DNA of 38,788 bases from DASTCC01 sp035711465. GTDB lineage: Bacteria > Acidobacteriota > Vicinamibacteria > Vicinamibacterales > SCN-69-37. Location: contig DASTCC010000258.1 in assembly GCA_035711465.1 (NCBI GenBank), positions 1-38,788 of the forward strand. The letters run 5' to 3'. The notes below the pieces were generated by a model, which was not told the origin of the DNA, made no database searches, and saw only the letters and a list, made by a program, of their open reading frames with translations. The first letter of the stretch is position 1, and every line of letters begins with the position of its first letter. Positions 7,839-15,061 of this stretch are shown piece by piece. Position numbers and translations under genes: made by a program.

Positions 7839-8339
7839 TTGGAGCAGCTCCGCTTTAAACCGGCATGGTGCCGCCCGGACGTTCTCGAGGGGGTGCTGGA
7901 TCTCGCGATTGAAATCGCTCGTGAAGGAAGTGAGGGCCGGCGGGTCGGAGCCCTGTTCACGCTGGGCCGGTCCGATGAGGTCCTTGCCAATTCCCGCCCG
8001 CTGATACTCGATCCGCTGGCCGGACACTCGCCCGGCCGCACCCAGATCACGAATCCGGACCTGCGCGGCACCGTGAAGGAACTGGCCACCCTGGACGGTG
8101 CGTTTGTGGTGACCGCCGAGGGGACGGTAGTGGCGTCATGCCGTTATCTCGACGTACCGTCATCAGGGGTCGAGCCTGGTTTGGGACTCGGCAGTCGCCA
8201 CCTTGCGGCCGCGGCGATTTCGGGTCATCTGCAGATTGTTGCGGTGGTCGTTTCGCAGAGCGGAGTTGTCCGGGTGTACTGCGAAGGCAAGGAAGCGGCC
8301 GTGATCGACGCTACCTCCGGCAGTTCTTCGCCGCACTAA
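7839..8339 (+). CDS. Minimal diadenylate cyclase-like (DisA_N/DAC domain) protein
   Basis: A 166-residue protein consisting almost only of a DAC domain, the fold that makes c-di-AMP from two ATP. Seen: the family-typical helix LAIEIAREGSEGRRVGALF (22-40), then SRPLILDPLAGH (52-63), the catalytic DGA motif (86-88), and GSRHLAAAAIS (118-128) at the site of the usual RHR motif. The third residue is Leu instead of Arg. The end, VVSQSGVVRVYCEGK, matches the last strands. There is no membrane helix and no DisA DNA-binding part, so it should be a soluble stand-alone enzyme. The start is TTG 7839, with TAGGAGG 5 nt upstream. Neighbours are decayed genes, so there is no operon partner. Its activity is uncertain because of the altered RHR; archaeal DacZ-like proteins may be the closest type. 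Confidence 0.82.
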   Translation: MEQLRFKPAWCRPDVLEGVLDLAIEIAREGSEGRRVGALFTLGRSDEVLANSRPLILDPLAGHSPGRTQITNPDLRGTVKELATLDGAFVVTAEGTVVASCRYLDVPSSGVEPGLGLGSRHLAAAAISGHLQIVAVVVSQSGVVRVYCEGKEAAVIDATSGSSSPH

Positions 8340-8602
8340 AGGGACTCCGAAAGGCGACGGTTAACGGCCGCCCGCGGACGCGAATCTGCACGCCGACAGC
8401 GACGACCGATCCGCTCACGATAGTGGGCTGCGTGCTCGTCGGCGGCGTCTGCGGGCGTCGACACCACCACCAACAGGACGAAAGTCCTGGACCCAATGCC
8501 GCGACGGACGAGGCTTGAGCACGGCCCCCGGCTGATCGTTGGCCACGATCCCGTACTCGGGCTTCGAGGAAGCGCCGCGCCGTTGAGTGTTCGGAACGCG
8601 GT
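8340..8602. other. Intergenic, nothing recognised
   Basis: The gap between the DAC gene and the convergent cyclase-like gene. No coding signal, clear terminator or repeat was seen. Confidence 0.5.
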
Positions 8603-9670
8603 CTACCGCCGCGCTGCTTCGATCGGGACCGCCGCCGCAATCGCGAGCACCGCGTACGATGTTCCCGCGGCAGAGATCCACTGATCGCGCCCGTACGGAT
8701 AGCCGCTCTCGAAGTACGGCTGGAACTCGAGCGACCGGCTCTTCACGTGCCAGGTCCCGTCGGCAGCCTGCGTGGTGAGCAGGAACTTCAGGCCGGCCTG
8801 ATAGACCCGATGCACGGGACTCATCCCGGCTTCGTGCAAGGCAAAGAGCGCGACGCCCGTGGCGTAGGCGTCCGACGAGAGCGTCGGCAGCTGCGAGAAG
8901 CCGCCGTCGGCGCGCTGCAACGATTGGAGCGCGCGCGCCGCGGCGTCGATCGAACGGCGATCGGCCGACGCCCAGACGAGTCCCAGCACGCGGAACGCGT
9001 GCTCTTGTGTGCGGCTGGCCTTCGCGTTGAGCAGCCACCGGGCGGCGCGCTCGATGCGCTGGCGCGTGTCGGCGTCATCCTGCGGCTGGCCGTAAGAGCG
9101 CAGCGCCCGGATCATGTAGGCCGTCGGCGAGAATGCGTCGAAGCTGAGCGGCGGCCGCGCGGCGGCCGGCCGGCTCAACGCCTGCTGCGCGTTGTTGGTC
9201 AGACTGCCACTGCCGCCACGCCAGTGCCCTTCGGGCTGCTGCTGGGCCTTGATGTAGCGAATCTGGGCGCGGATGCGCGCGTCGAGCGGCGTCCCGGTCA
9301 GATCCGCGGCGAAGAGCTCGTACGTCAGCGCATTCACGCCGGCGCCGCCGGGCACCGAATACTCGGCGTACCGCTCCATCGTGGCGTCGGAGAGCTCAGC
9401 CGGCAACTGCGCCACCGCCGGCTCGGACACGATGCCGCGGCTGCGCGCGAACGCCTGCGCGGCTGCCGGCAGCATCTGGTTGTGGCACGAGTTGCAGCCG
9501 CCCTTCTTGATGAACGTCGGGCTCGTCTTGATGAGCAGATCGAGACCGCGTTCCACCGCCCGGCTCAGGGCGACGGCCGACAGGGTGTCGTCTGTGGCCT
9601 CGTACGCACGGACCATCGTGGCGCCGACCAACACCAGCGCTGCAAGCGTCAGAACGAGTCGCTTCGCCAT
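8603..9670 (-). CDS. Exported CxxCH protein with squalene-cyclase-like toroid repeats
   Basis: 355 residues from ATG 9670. The N-terminus (MAKRLVLTLAALVLVGATMVRA) is a signal peptide. CNSCH at 59-63 is a c-type haem attachment motif. The rest carries repeats of the prenyltransferase/squalene-oxidase alpha/alpha toroid kind, with QW-like cores PEGHWRGG, RADGGFSQ and AADGTWHV. The acidic DxDD cyclase signature is not seen, so terpene cyclisation is unlikely; a periplasmic redox or binding role is inferred. AAAGGA lies 9 nt before this ATG. A TTG in frame at 9703 overlaps the upstream stop but would put 11 residues before the signal peptide. It is co-directional with the PSCyt1-ankyrin gene, 29 nt away, and probably forms an operon with it. 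Confidence 0.85.
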   Translation of the reverse strand: MAKRLVLTLAALVLVGATMVRAYEATDDTLSAVALSRAVERGLDLLIKTSPTFIKKGGCNSCHNQMLPAAAQAFARSRGIVSEPAVAQLPAELSDATMERYAEYSVPGGAGVNALTYELFAADLTGTPLDARIRAQIRYIKAQQQPEGHWRGGSGSLTNNAQQALSRPAAARPPLSFDAFSPTAYMIRALRSYGQPQDDADTRQRIERAARWLLNAKASRTQEHAFRVLGLVWASADRRSIDAAARALQSLQRADGGFSQLPTLSSDAYATGVALFALHEAGMSPVHRVYQAGLKFLLTTQAADGTWHVKSRSLEFQPYFESGYPYGRDQWISAAGTSYAVLAIAAAVPIEAARR

Positions 9671-9699
9671 CGCGCACATTCCTTTTGTCCAGTGGTCGA

Positions 9700-11046
9700 T
9701 CAATCTGGATCGACGCGGCCGCCCGATCGCGCGGCGGTCCGCAGCAGTTTCGTCACCGCGGTCTCGCCTCGCTTCGCGGCCAGACTGAGCGCCGTCTGGT
9801 TCTCAGCGACCGGCGTGACGTCCGCGCCGTGCTCGAGCAGCAGCCGGACGAGCGCCAGAGCATCGCCGTCGTACTGCGCGGCGAACATCAGCGCGGTGTA
9901 GCCTCGATGATCCCTGGCGTTGACGTCGGCGCCCTTCGCGATCAGCATCTTCGCCGCGGCGGCGTCGCCGCGCGTGGCCACGTCCATCAACGCGGTCTCG
10001 CCCACCTTCGAACGCGCCCGCACATCCGCGCCGGCGGCAATCAGGAGCTCGACGACAGTCGCATCGCGAGTGAAGAGAATCGGCGTCGCGCCCGACTTCG
10101 TCACGTGATTGGGGTTGGCGCCCTTGTCGAGCAGGAGCTTCGTCATCCCGGCGCTCGAGTTGACCGCCGGAAAGAGCGGCGTCGCGCCGACGAGCGTGTC
10201 GGCGTTGGGATTGGCGCCCGCGTCGAGCAGGAGCCGCAGGGTCGGTGTGCCGGAGGCCAGCGTCGCCGCGACGTACAGCGGCGTGCGGCCTTCTATGGTC
10301 TTCGCATCGACAGCCGCGCCCTTCGACAGCAGCAGCGCGACCTTGTCCGCATCGGGCAGCGCCCAGTGCAGGGCCGTCGCCCGGCGCGAGTTCGACGCGC
10401 CGACATCCGCGCCGGCGTCGATCAGCGCGCGCATCGCCGCGATCGATCCGCTCATGGCGGCATGCATCAGGACGGTTGAACCGGAGCCATCCGCCGAACG
10501 CGCCAGGCTCGGGTCGTCGGCAAGGAGGCGGCCGATCGCGGCGCCGTCATCAGAGGCGATCGCATCGAGCAGACGCGTGACGGCCGCGGGCGTCTCGCTC
10601 GCGGTTGCCGCGGTCTCGAGCGCGCGGCCGGGCATCTCCGCGCCCTGATCGATCCAGGCGCGCAGGATGGCGATCTCGTGCTCGGGCAGCGGGCCGGTCG
10701 GCGGCATCTGCATGCCCGCCGTCGAGCCCGTGAGTCGCTTGATGAGCTTGCTGTCGGCGGATCGTCCCGGAACGATCACGACGCCGTAGTCGCCGCCGCG
10801 CAACGCGTTCTGGCGCAGATCCAGGCGCAGCCCGGACTGCGCCTGCTTCGGCCCGTGGCAGCCGAAGCACTGAGAGAGAATCGGCCGCACGTCGCGGTCG
10901 TAGTCGATTTCAATCGGCTCCGCCGACGGCGTCGCCGGGACACGGCGATCCTGCGCGTGGACGAGAACGGTTCCGATGAAGGTCGCGGCGGCCGTCAGCC
11001 ACCAAACAGCCCGTCGAGGGTGAACGTTCGTGTATGAACCGGCCAC
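9700..11046 (-). CDS. Exported planctomycete-type cytochrome c (PSCyt1) with ankyrin repeats
   Basis: 448 residues. A signal peptide/anchor occupies about 12-31. Next comes a PSCyt1-like domain with the haem motif CFGCH (60-64), the family stretch SGLRLDLRQNALRGG and a distal Met in GMQMPP (111-116). From about 153 to the end run roughly seven ankyrin repeats of 33 residues (AGADV/GANPN turns, TALMFAA starts), a protein-interaction scaffold. The protein should act in the periplasm. The start is GTG 11046, with GGGAGGGG about 5 nt upstream. The downstream neighbour also has a CxxCH motif, so the two may form a haem-containing complex. The electron partner is unknown. Confidence 0.88.
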   Translation of the reverse strand: MAGSYTNVHPRRAVWWLTAAATFIGTVLVHAQDRRVPATPSAEPIEIDYDRDVRPILSQCFGCHGPKQAQSGLRLDLRQNALRGGDYGVVIVPGRSADSKLIKRLTGSTAGMQMPPTGPLPEHEIAILRAWIDQGAEMPGRALETAATASETPAAVTRLLDAIASDDGAAIGRLLADDPSLARSADGSGSTVLMHAAMSGSIAAMRALIDAGADVGASNSRRATALHWALPDADKVALLLSKGAAVDAKTIEGRTPLYVAATLASGTPTLRLLLDAGANPNADTLVGATPLFPAVNSSAGMTKLLLDKGANPNHVTKSGATPILFTRDATVVELLIAAGADVRARSKVGETALMDVATRGDAAAAKMLIAKGADVNARDHRGYTALMFAAQYDGDALALVRLLLEHGADVTPVAENQTALSLAAKRGETAVTKLLRTAARSGGRVDPD

Positions 11047-11187
11047 GGCACCCCTCCCGGCGCACCGCCATCGTCGACTCCACGGAACGTACGCGTGACA
11101 GTATCACCAACGTCACTCGCGCGCTCACATTCCCGGGAAGCCGTTCGGGCGGCGGAATCCAGCCGTCTCCACCACCGCGCCCGCGCT

Positions 11188-11193
11188 TACAAT
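11188..11193 (+). promoter_or_regulatory. Candidate -10 box for the OmpA-like gene
   Basis: TACAAT, five of six matches to the consensus, without a clear -35. The expected transcript start near 11200 lies after the upstream in-frame ATG 11192 and before the Shine-Dalgarno at 11209-11217, which supports translation from ATG 11225. Confidence 0.35.
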
Positions 11194-11224
11194 GGCCGCA
11201 AGCCGATCGAAAGAGGGCTCCATC

Positions 11225-12373
11225 ATGCGCGCATTTGCAGGCAAGCCGAGGATGCCGCCGCGCTCGCCATCCGGCAAGTCCACGGTTCGTGTTTCAGCGC
11301 ACCTCGGACGGACCGATGGAATGCACGCGATCCTTCGCCACCAGCGCACGGTGGGAAATCACGCGCTGCAGCACGTACTGACTTCAGTGCCCCTGATCCA
11401 GCGCGACAGCAAAGGCACGGACGATTTCCGCTCGAACCTGCAGCACGTCGCCGTCGGCTCGAAGGCGCTCAGCAAGGGCGTGATGGTCTGGGCGATGTGG
11501 CGCGTCATCAAGGGGAATTCGGTGGTGATGAGTCTGTCCTTCACCCCCTACAAGCAATACCGGGGAAAGACAATCGTCTTCCTCCAATCGATGAAGGAGA
11601 CGGGCGGGAGCGAGTACGCGGATCTCGACGTCCTCACCTACGCGCACCGCGGGAGCAAGACCGACGACAGCGCGCCGTTCCACGGCGCGATCTGGAGCAA
11701 CACCGATAGGAAGTGGATCGCGTCGGGGGCGCCCAGCCCGTTCCGAAACCAGCCTGGGGGGCCGTCGACTCCCATCGCGTATTTTTTCGACCTGCCCATG
11801 GTGTACCCCGGTCAAACGAAGAGCTTCGAGACCGTGGCCGTCATCCCGGAAACCTTCGAGGTGCTTGGCGTCATCCGCTGGGGCGCGAAGGGAACCGACG
11901 ACGGAGCTGAGGCGATCCTGCCGCCCTCGTCCGAGCCGAGCGATCGCCCGACCGCGGGGTTCCTGGTGGCGGTCGACAGGTTCTTCGAGACCCCATCGTC
12001 CGTGGGCCCCGACCCACAGCGTCACCAGCGCTACGATGCCATCATCGATCGGTTCGCTCCGGACGACGCGACGCTCACCGCCGATCAGAAGAAGTCACTC
12101 GATCCGATCGCCGTGAAGGTAAAAGGGGCGAACGACACGAGCCTGTACGTCACGGTCGGCGGCTTCGCCGACGCGACGGAGAAGGATCCGAACGGGATCT
12201 CGGAAGCGAGGGCGAGGGCCGCTGGGAGTCATCTCGTCGCTCAAGGCGTGCCGAAGGACGCGATCCGGATGGATTTCTTCGGCGCCGGGTGGGCGCGATT
12301 TCCTCCAAGCGCAAAAGAGGAACGCAACAGGCGCGTGCAGGTCCGGGTCCACTGGGGTCCGTCGAGACCCTGA
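11225..12373 (+). CDS. OmpA-like C-terminal domain protein with QRTVGN-type N-terminal motif
   Basis: 382 residues. The N-terminus is basic and has no obvious signal peptide. Residues 37-61 (LRHQRTVGNHALQHVL then LIQRD) match the short QRxxGNxAxxxLL motif that, from memory, recurs in DUF4157 and other proteins linked to extracellular contractile injection systems. The middle part (about 75-260) is beta-rich and unrecognised. The last 100 residues form an OmpA/MotB peptidoglycan-binding-like domain, with VTVGGFADATE, SEARARAAGSHL and the terminal NRRVQVRV. GAAAGAGGG ends 7 nt before ATG 11225; ATG 11192 in frame is less likely. No injection-system structural gene lies in the window. Structural or exported-effector roles are both possible. 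Confidence 0.8.
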   Translation: MRAFAGKPRMPPRSPSGKSTVRVSAHLGRTDGMHAILRHQRTVGNHALQHVLTSVPLIQRDSKGTDDFRSNLQHVAVGSKALSKGVMVWAMWRVIKGNSVVMSLSFTPYKQYRGKTIVFLQSMKETGGSEYADLDVLTYAHRGSKTDDSAPFHGAIWSNTDRKWIASGAPSPFRNQPGGPSTPIAYFFDLPMVYPGQTKSFETVAVIPETFEVLGVIRWGAKGTDDGAEAILPPSSEPSDRPTAGFLVAVDRFFETPSSVGPDPQRHQRYDAIIDRFAPDDATLTADQKKSLDPIAVKVKGANDTSLYVTVGGFADATEKDPNGISEARARAAGSHLVAQGVPKDAIRMDFFGAGWARFPPSAKEERNRRVQVRVHWGPSRP

Positions 12374-12390
12374 TCCCTCACGCCTCCGTC

Positions 12391-12409
12391 ACAGCCGCGA
12401 GCCGGCTGT
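12391..12409. terminator. Stem-loop between convergent genes
   Basis: A perfect 7-bp stem, ACAGCCG-CGAGC-CGGCTGT, in the gap between two genes that end toward each other (12373 and 12483). There is no U-run, so it may be a weak bidirectional terminator. Confidence 0.4.
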
Positions 12410-12482
12410 CAGGGCCGGGGTTGGAGAAACGCTCCTTGCCGTCCGAGGCCCACGCCGGATGATGGCCCGCTAAGTTCGCACC

Positions 12483-13757
12483 TTACCGCCGCGAAAAGAC
12501 CGTTCCGTGAGGCCTCGCTTCGCCGGTGAAGCCGTGAGGCCAGGACTTCCCCGTCAATGACACACCGGGACCGGCGGCGCCCGCGTCCTTGAACCGTTCG
12601 TCAATCTGAAGCTTGCCGGTACCCGGATCCACGTTGACGATGTAGAGACGGTTTGGCTTGGATCCGGCGGAATTGACGACGACGCGGCGTCCGTCTGCAT
12701 TCAAGGACGCCCAGTGCGGCCCTTCATCGTCGCCGAACGTCACACGACTGACCTCGCGCGGGCGCTCGGGATCCGAGATGTCGAGCGACACCAGCGCGTG
12801 ATCGTACGGCACGGGCTGGAGCCAGAAGTGTCTCGTCAGCACCGGCACGCCGCAGCTGTCACGCGTGAACGACTTCACGAACGTCGCGCGCGGCTGTCCG
12901 GTATCGAGGTCACGAATCAGATAGAGACCGCAGCTGAACGTGTGCACGTAGACGCTCTTGCCATCGGGCAGCAGGCGCAGCTCTCCGGTGAACCTGTGCT
13001 CGTCGCCGCGAGGGCCAGGTTGAAGCGCGAAGGTCTTCAGCAGCTTCAGATCCGACAGGCGCCACATCTGTATCCACTCCGACGTCGCCGGCTTGTTGCC
13101 ATCGTCCATGTCAGTGGTGGTGGACAGGGCAAGATCGATCTGCGGCAGCGGCAGCACATGGTACGGATAGAGGTGCGGCGTCACGGAATCCCGGGCGCTC
13201 GCCGCACGGATGATCTCGCCCCGTTCGGTCATCCAGACCAGGCCGCCGGTCAGCGGCGCCGGCCTCGGCGGCTTCACGGTCTTGTCCGTAGCGGCCGCAG
13301 CGGCAGCCGGCGGCCCATGATCGTGATCGGCCGACACCGGCTGACCTTTCCCATACTGGAATGTCGCCAGGACCTCACCGTTCGGCAACCGGACGTATGA
13401 ATGTGGATGCGTGAAGTCGGCCTTCTCGCCGAACGAGGTCAGCACCTTCGGGGAGAGCGGCTCCCCGAGATCGAACAGCCAGGATCGTCCGGCGCCGAAC
13501 CCGTTGGCCAGCAGATGATCGTTGGCTGGCATGACCTGTTCGGTGTGATGCGGCGATGTGCCGATCTCGCCGACGGGGAGAGAGGCGACGATGGTTCCGT
13601 ACTTCGGTGAGTCCGGAGTGGCGTCAATGACGCCGAGAAAGTCGCTGGCCCTTCGATCCTTGTCACCGGCCCAGACGAAGAGGTAGGAGCCCACGGGCGC
13701 CTGAGCACCGGATGTGATTGCCGATGCAACGATGGCGGCGCAAAGCAGCTGTCGCAT
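12483..13757 (-). CDS. Exported selenium-binding protein SBP56 / methanethiol oxidase family
   Basis: 424 residues with an N-terminal signal peptide (about 1-20, cleavage after GAQA). The family landmarks are in order: SPHHTEQVMPAND (68-80), THPHSYVRLPNGEVLATFQYG (116-136), PYHVLPLPQ, FSCGLYLIRDL, and a C-terminal SWPHGFTGEARPHGTVF. SBP56 enzymes oxidise methanethiol to formaldehyde, H2S and H2O2 and use copper; whether this member does so is inferred. A histidine-rich insert (SADHDHGPP, then an alanine run, about 142-160) interrupts the usual sequence and could be a flexible metal-binding loop. A TACACT box ends 6 nt before the ATG and there is no Shine-Dalgarno, so the mRNA may be leaderless. 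Confidence 0.87.
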   Translation of the reverse strand: MRQLLCAAIVASAITSGAQAPVGSYLFVWAGDKDRRASDFLGVIDATPDSPKYGTIVASLPVGEIGTSPHHTEQVMPANDHLLANGFGAGRSWLFDLGEPLSPKVLTSFGEKADFTHPHSYVRLPNGEVLATFQYGKGQPVSADHDHGPPAAAAAATDKTVKPPRPAPLTGGLVWMTERGEIIRAASARDSVTPHLYPYHVLPLPQIDLALSTTTDMDDGNKPATSEWIQMWRLSDLKLLKTFALQPGPRGDEHRFTGELRLLPDGKSVYVHTFSCGLYLIRDLDTGQPRATFVKSFTRDSCGVPVLTRHFWLQPVPYDHALVSLDISDPERPREVSRVTFGDDEGPHWASLNADGRRVVVNSAGSKPNRLYIVNVDPGTGKLQIDERFKDAGAAGPGVSLTGKSWPHGFTGEARPHGTVFSRR

Positions 13758-13763
13758 GGCGCC

Positions 13764-13769
13764 AGTGTA
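13764..13769 (-). promoter_or_regulatory. Candidate -10 box for the SBP56 gene (leaderless geometry)
   Basis: TACACT on the minus strand, 6 nt before ATG 13757, with no Shine-Dalgarno between. Same sequence and nearly the same spacing as before the kinase at 3200. Confidence 0.4.
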
Positions 13770-13843
13770 GATCGGAGCCAGGCCGCGATGTCGCCATCAC
13801 AATCCCGTGCGCCCGGGGTGGCGCAACGTTCGGACGCCCGCGG

Positions 13844-15061
13844 TCAAAGCTCCGCGTTGACCTCCGTTGGCACCAGCGGCGCGGGCACGGTCTTGGCTTC
13901 GCCAGTGGCGAACAGCGCCCGGCGTGTCAGCAGCGGACCGACGACTTCGAACACGACCACGGCGGCGAGAACGACGCCCGTGATCGTCGGCGCATGATCG
14001 GGGAAGGACTGCCGGATTTGAATCGTCAAGCCGACGGCGAGCGACGACGACGACACCAGACAATACCCGAGCTGGCGGCGCACGACGTCCGACACGTCCT
14101 GTCCTCTCAGCGCGAATCTCGCGCCGGCGATCTTGCCGGCGGCCCGGGCGACGATGTATCCGATCCCGAGCAGACCGAGTCCGAGCACGGACGACGGCAC
14201 GAGCTCGGCGCCGGCGAGGACGAAGAAGGCGGCGTAGAACGGCGGATCGATCCGGCCGAGGGCGCGCAACAAGTGGTCGCCGCGCCGCGAGGCGTTGGCG
14301 ACGGTCGCGCCAAGCGCCAGCGTCACGATCAGCGAGGACAGCCCGAGCCATTGCGACGCGCCGACGCCGATGAGGACGGCGCCGATGGACAGGATCATGG
14401 CTTCGCCGGATTCCCGGGCTCTCGCCGCCCACGCGTCCATCAACAGACCGAGCAGCGCACCCAGGGCCACGGACCCCAGCGTCGACCAGAGCAGGCCGTG
14501 AAACGCCTGATACCCGGACCAGATCCAGCTCGGTCCCGGCGTCGCGAACAGCAGTAGTGCCGTACTGACGACGCCAAACGTCACGAGGACGTACATGTTG
14601 TTCAGCGCCACCAGCGCGAGCAGCCGGCTCGTCAGCGGACCTTCGGCGTCGTACTCGTTGAGCACCATGAGCGTCGTCGCCGGCGCGGTTTCCATCGCCA
14701 CGACGGCAAGCAGCAGCGCCACCGGCAGCGACATTCCGCTGATCAGCGCGACGACGAACACCAGGACGAACGCGAGGGTCGCCTCGTACAGCGTGACGCG
14801 GACCACGCCTCGCCCCACCCGACGGAACTGCGATGCCTCGAAGATCGCGCCGATGTTGAACAGAATCAGGCCAAGCGCGATGTCGCTGAGAAATCCGAGC
14901 GTCCGGATGTTCTCGTGAGAGATCAAGTCCAGCGCGGACGGGCCGATGACCAGGCCCATGACGAGATAACCGGTCACTTCCGGGATTCTCACCAGCTGGG
15001 CGACGTGTCCGGCAAGGAGCGCCGCCATCAGCACGAGACCGACGGACAGGAACTCGTTCAA
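13844..15061 (-). CDS. Cation/proton antiporter, CPA2/KefB-like membrane domain
   Basis: 405 residues, about 11-12 membrane helices. The N-terminus (VTGYLVMGLVIGPSALDL, about 29-46) and the half-helix around ALGLILFNIGAIFE are typical of monovalent cation:proton antiporters of the CPA2 family (KefB/KefC, NapA type). There is no C-terminal TrkA-N/RCK nucleotide-binding domain, so it is only the transport module. Expected role: K+ or Na+ exchange for protons across the inner membrane. The start is TTG 15061, whose last bases overlap the TGA of the upstream PDZ protein, so the two are translationally coupled. Confidence 0.85.
   Translation of the reverse strand: MNEFLSVGLVLMAALLAGHVAQLVRIPEVTGYLVMGLVIGPSALDLISHENIRTLGFLSDIALGLILFNIGAIFEASQFRRVGRGVVRVTLYEATLAFVLVFVVALISGMSLPVALLLAVVAMETAPATTLMVLNEYDAEGPLTSRLLALVALNNMYVLVTFGVVSTALLLFATPGPSWIWSGYQAFHGLLWSTLGSVALGALLGLLMDAWAARARESGEAMILSIGAVLIGVGASQWLGLSSLIVTLALGATVANASRRGDHLLRALGRIDPPFYAAFFVLAGAELVPSSVLGLGLLGIGYIVARAAGKIAGARFALRGQDVSDVVRRQLGYCLVSSSSLAVGLTIQIRQSFPDHAPTITGVVLAAVVVFEVVGPLLTRRALFATGEAKTVPAPLVPTEVNAEL

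Noticed and set aside
8415..9038. Minus-strand frame with EYGIVANDQPGAVLKP and VQDFRPV reminiscent of a binding protein
   Set aside because: The resemblance is very short, the frame overlaps the toroid gene, and no other motif supports it.
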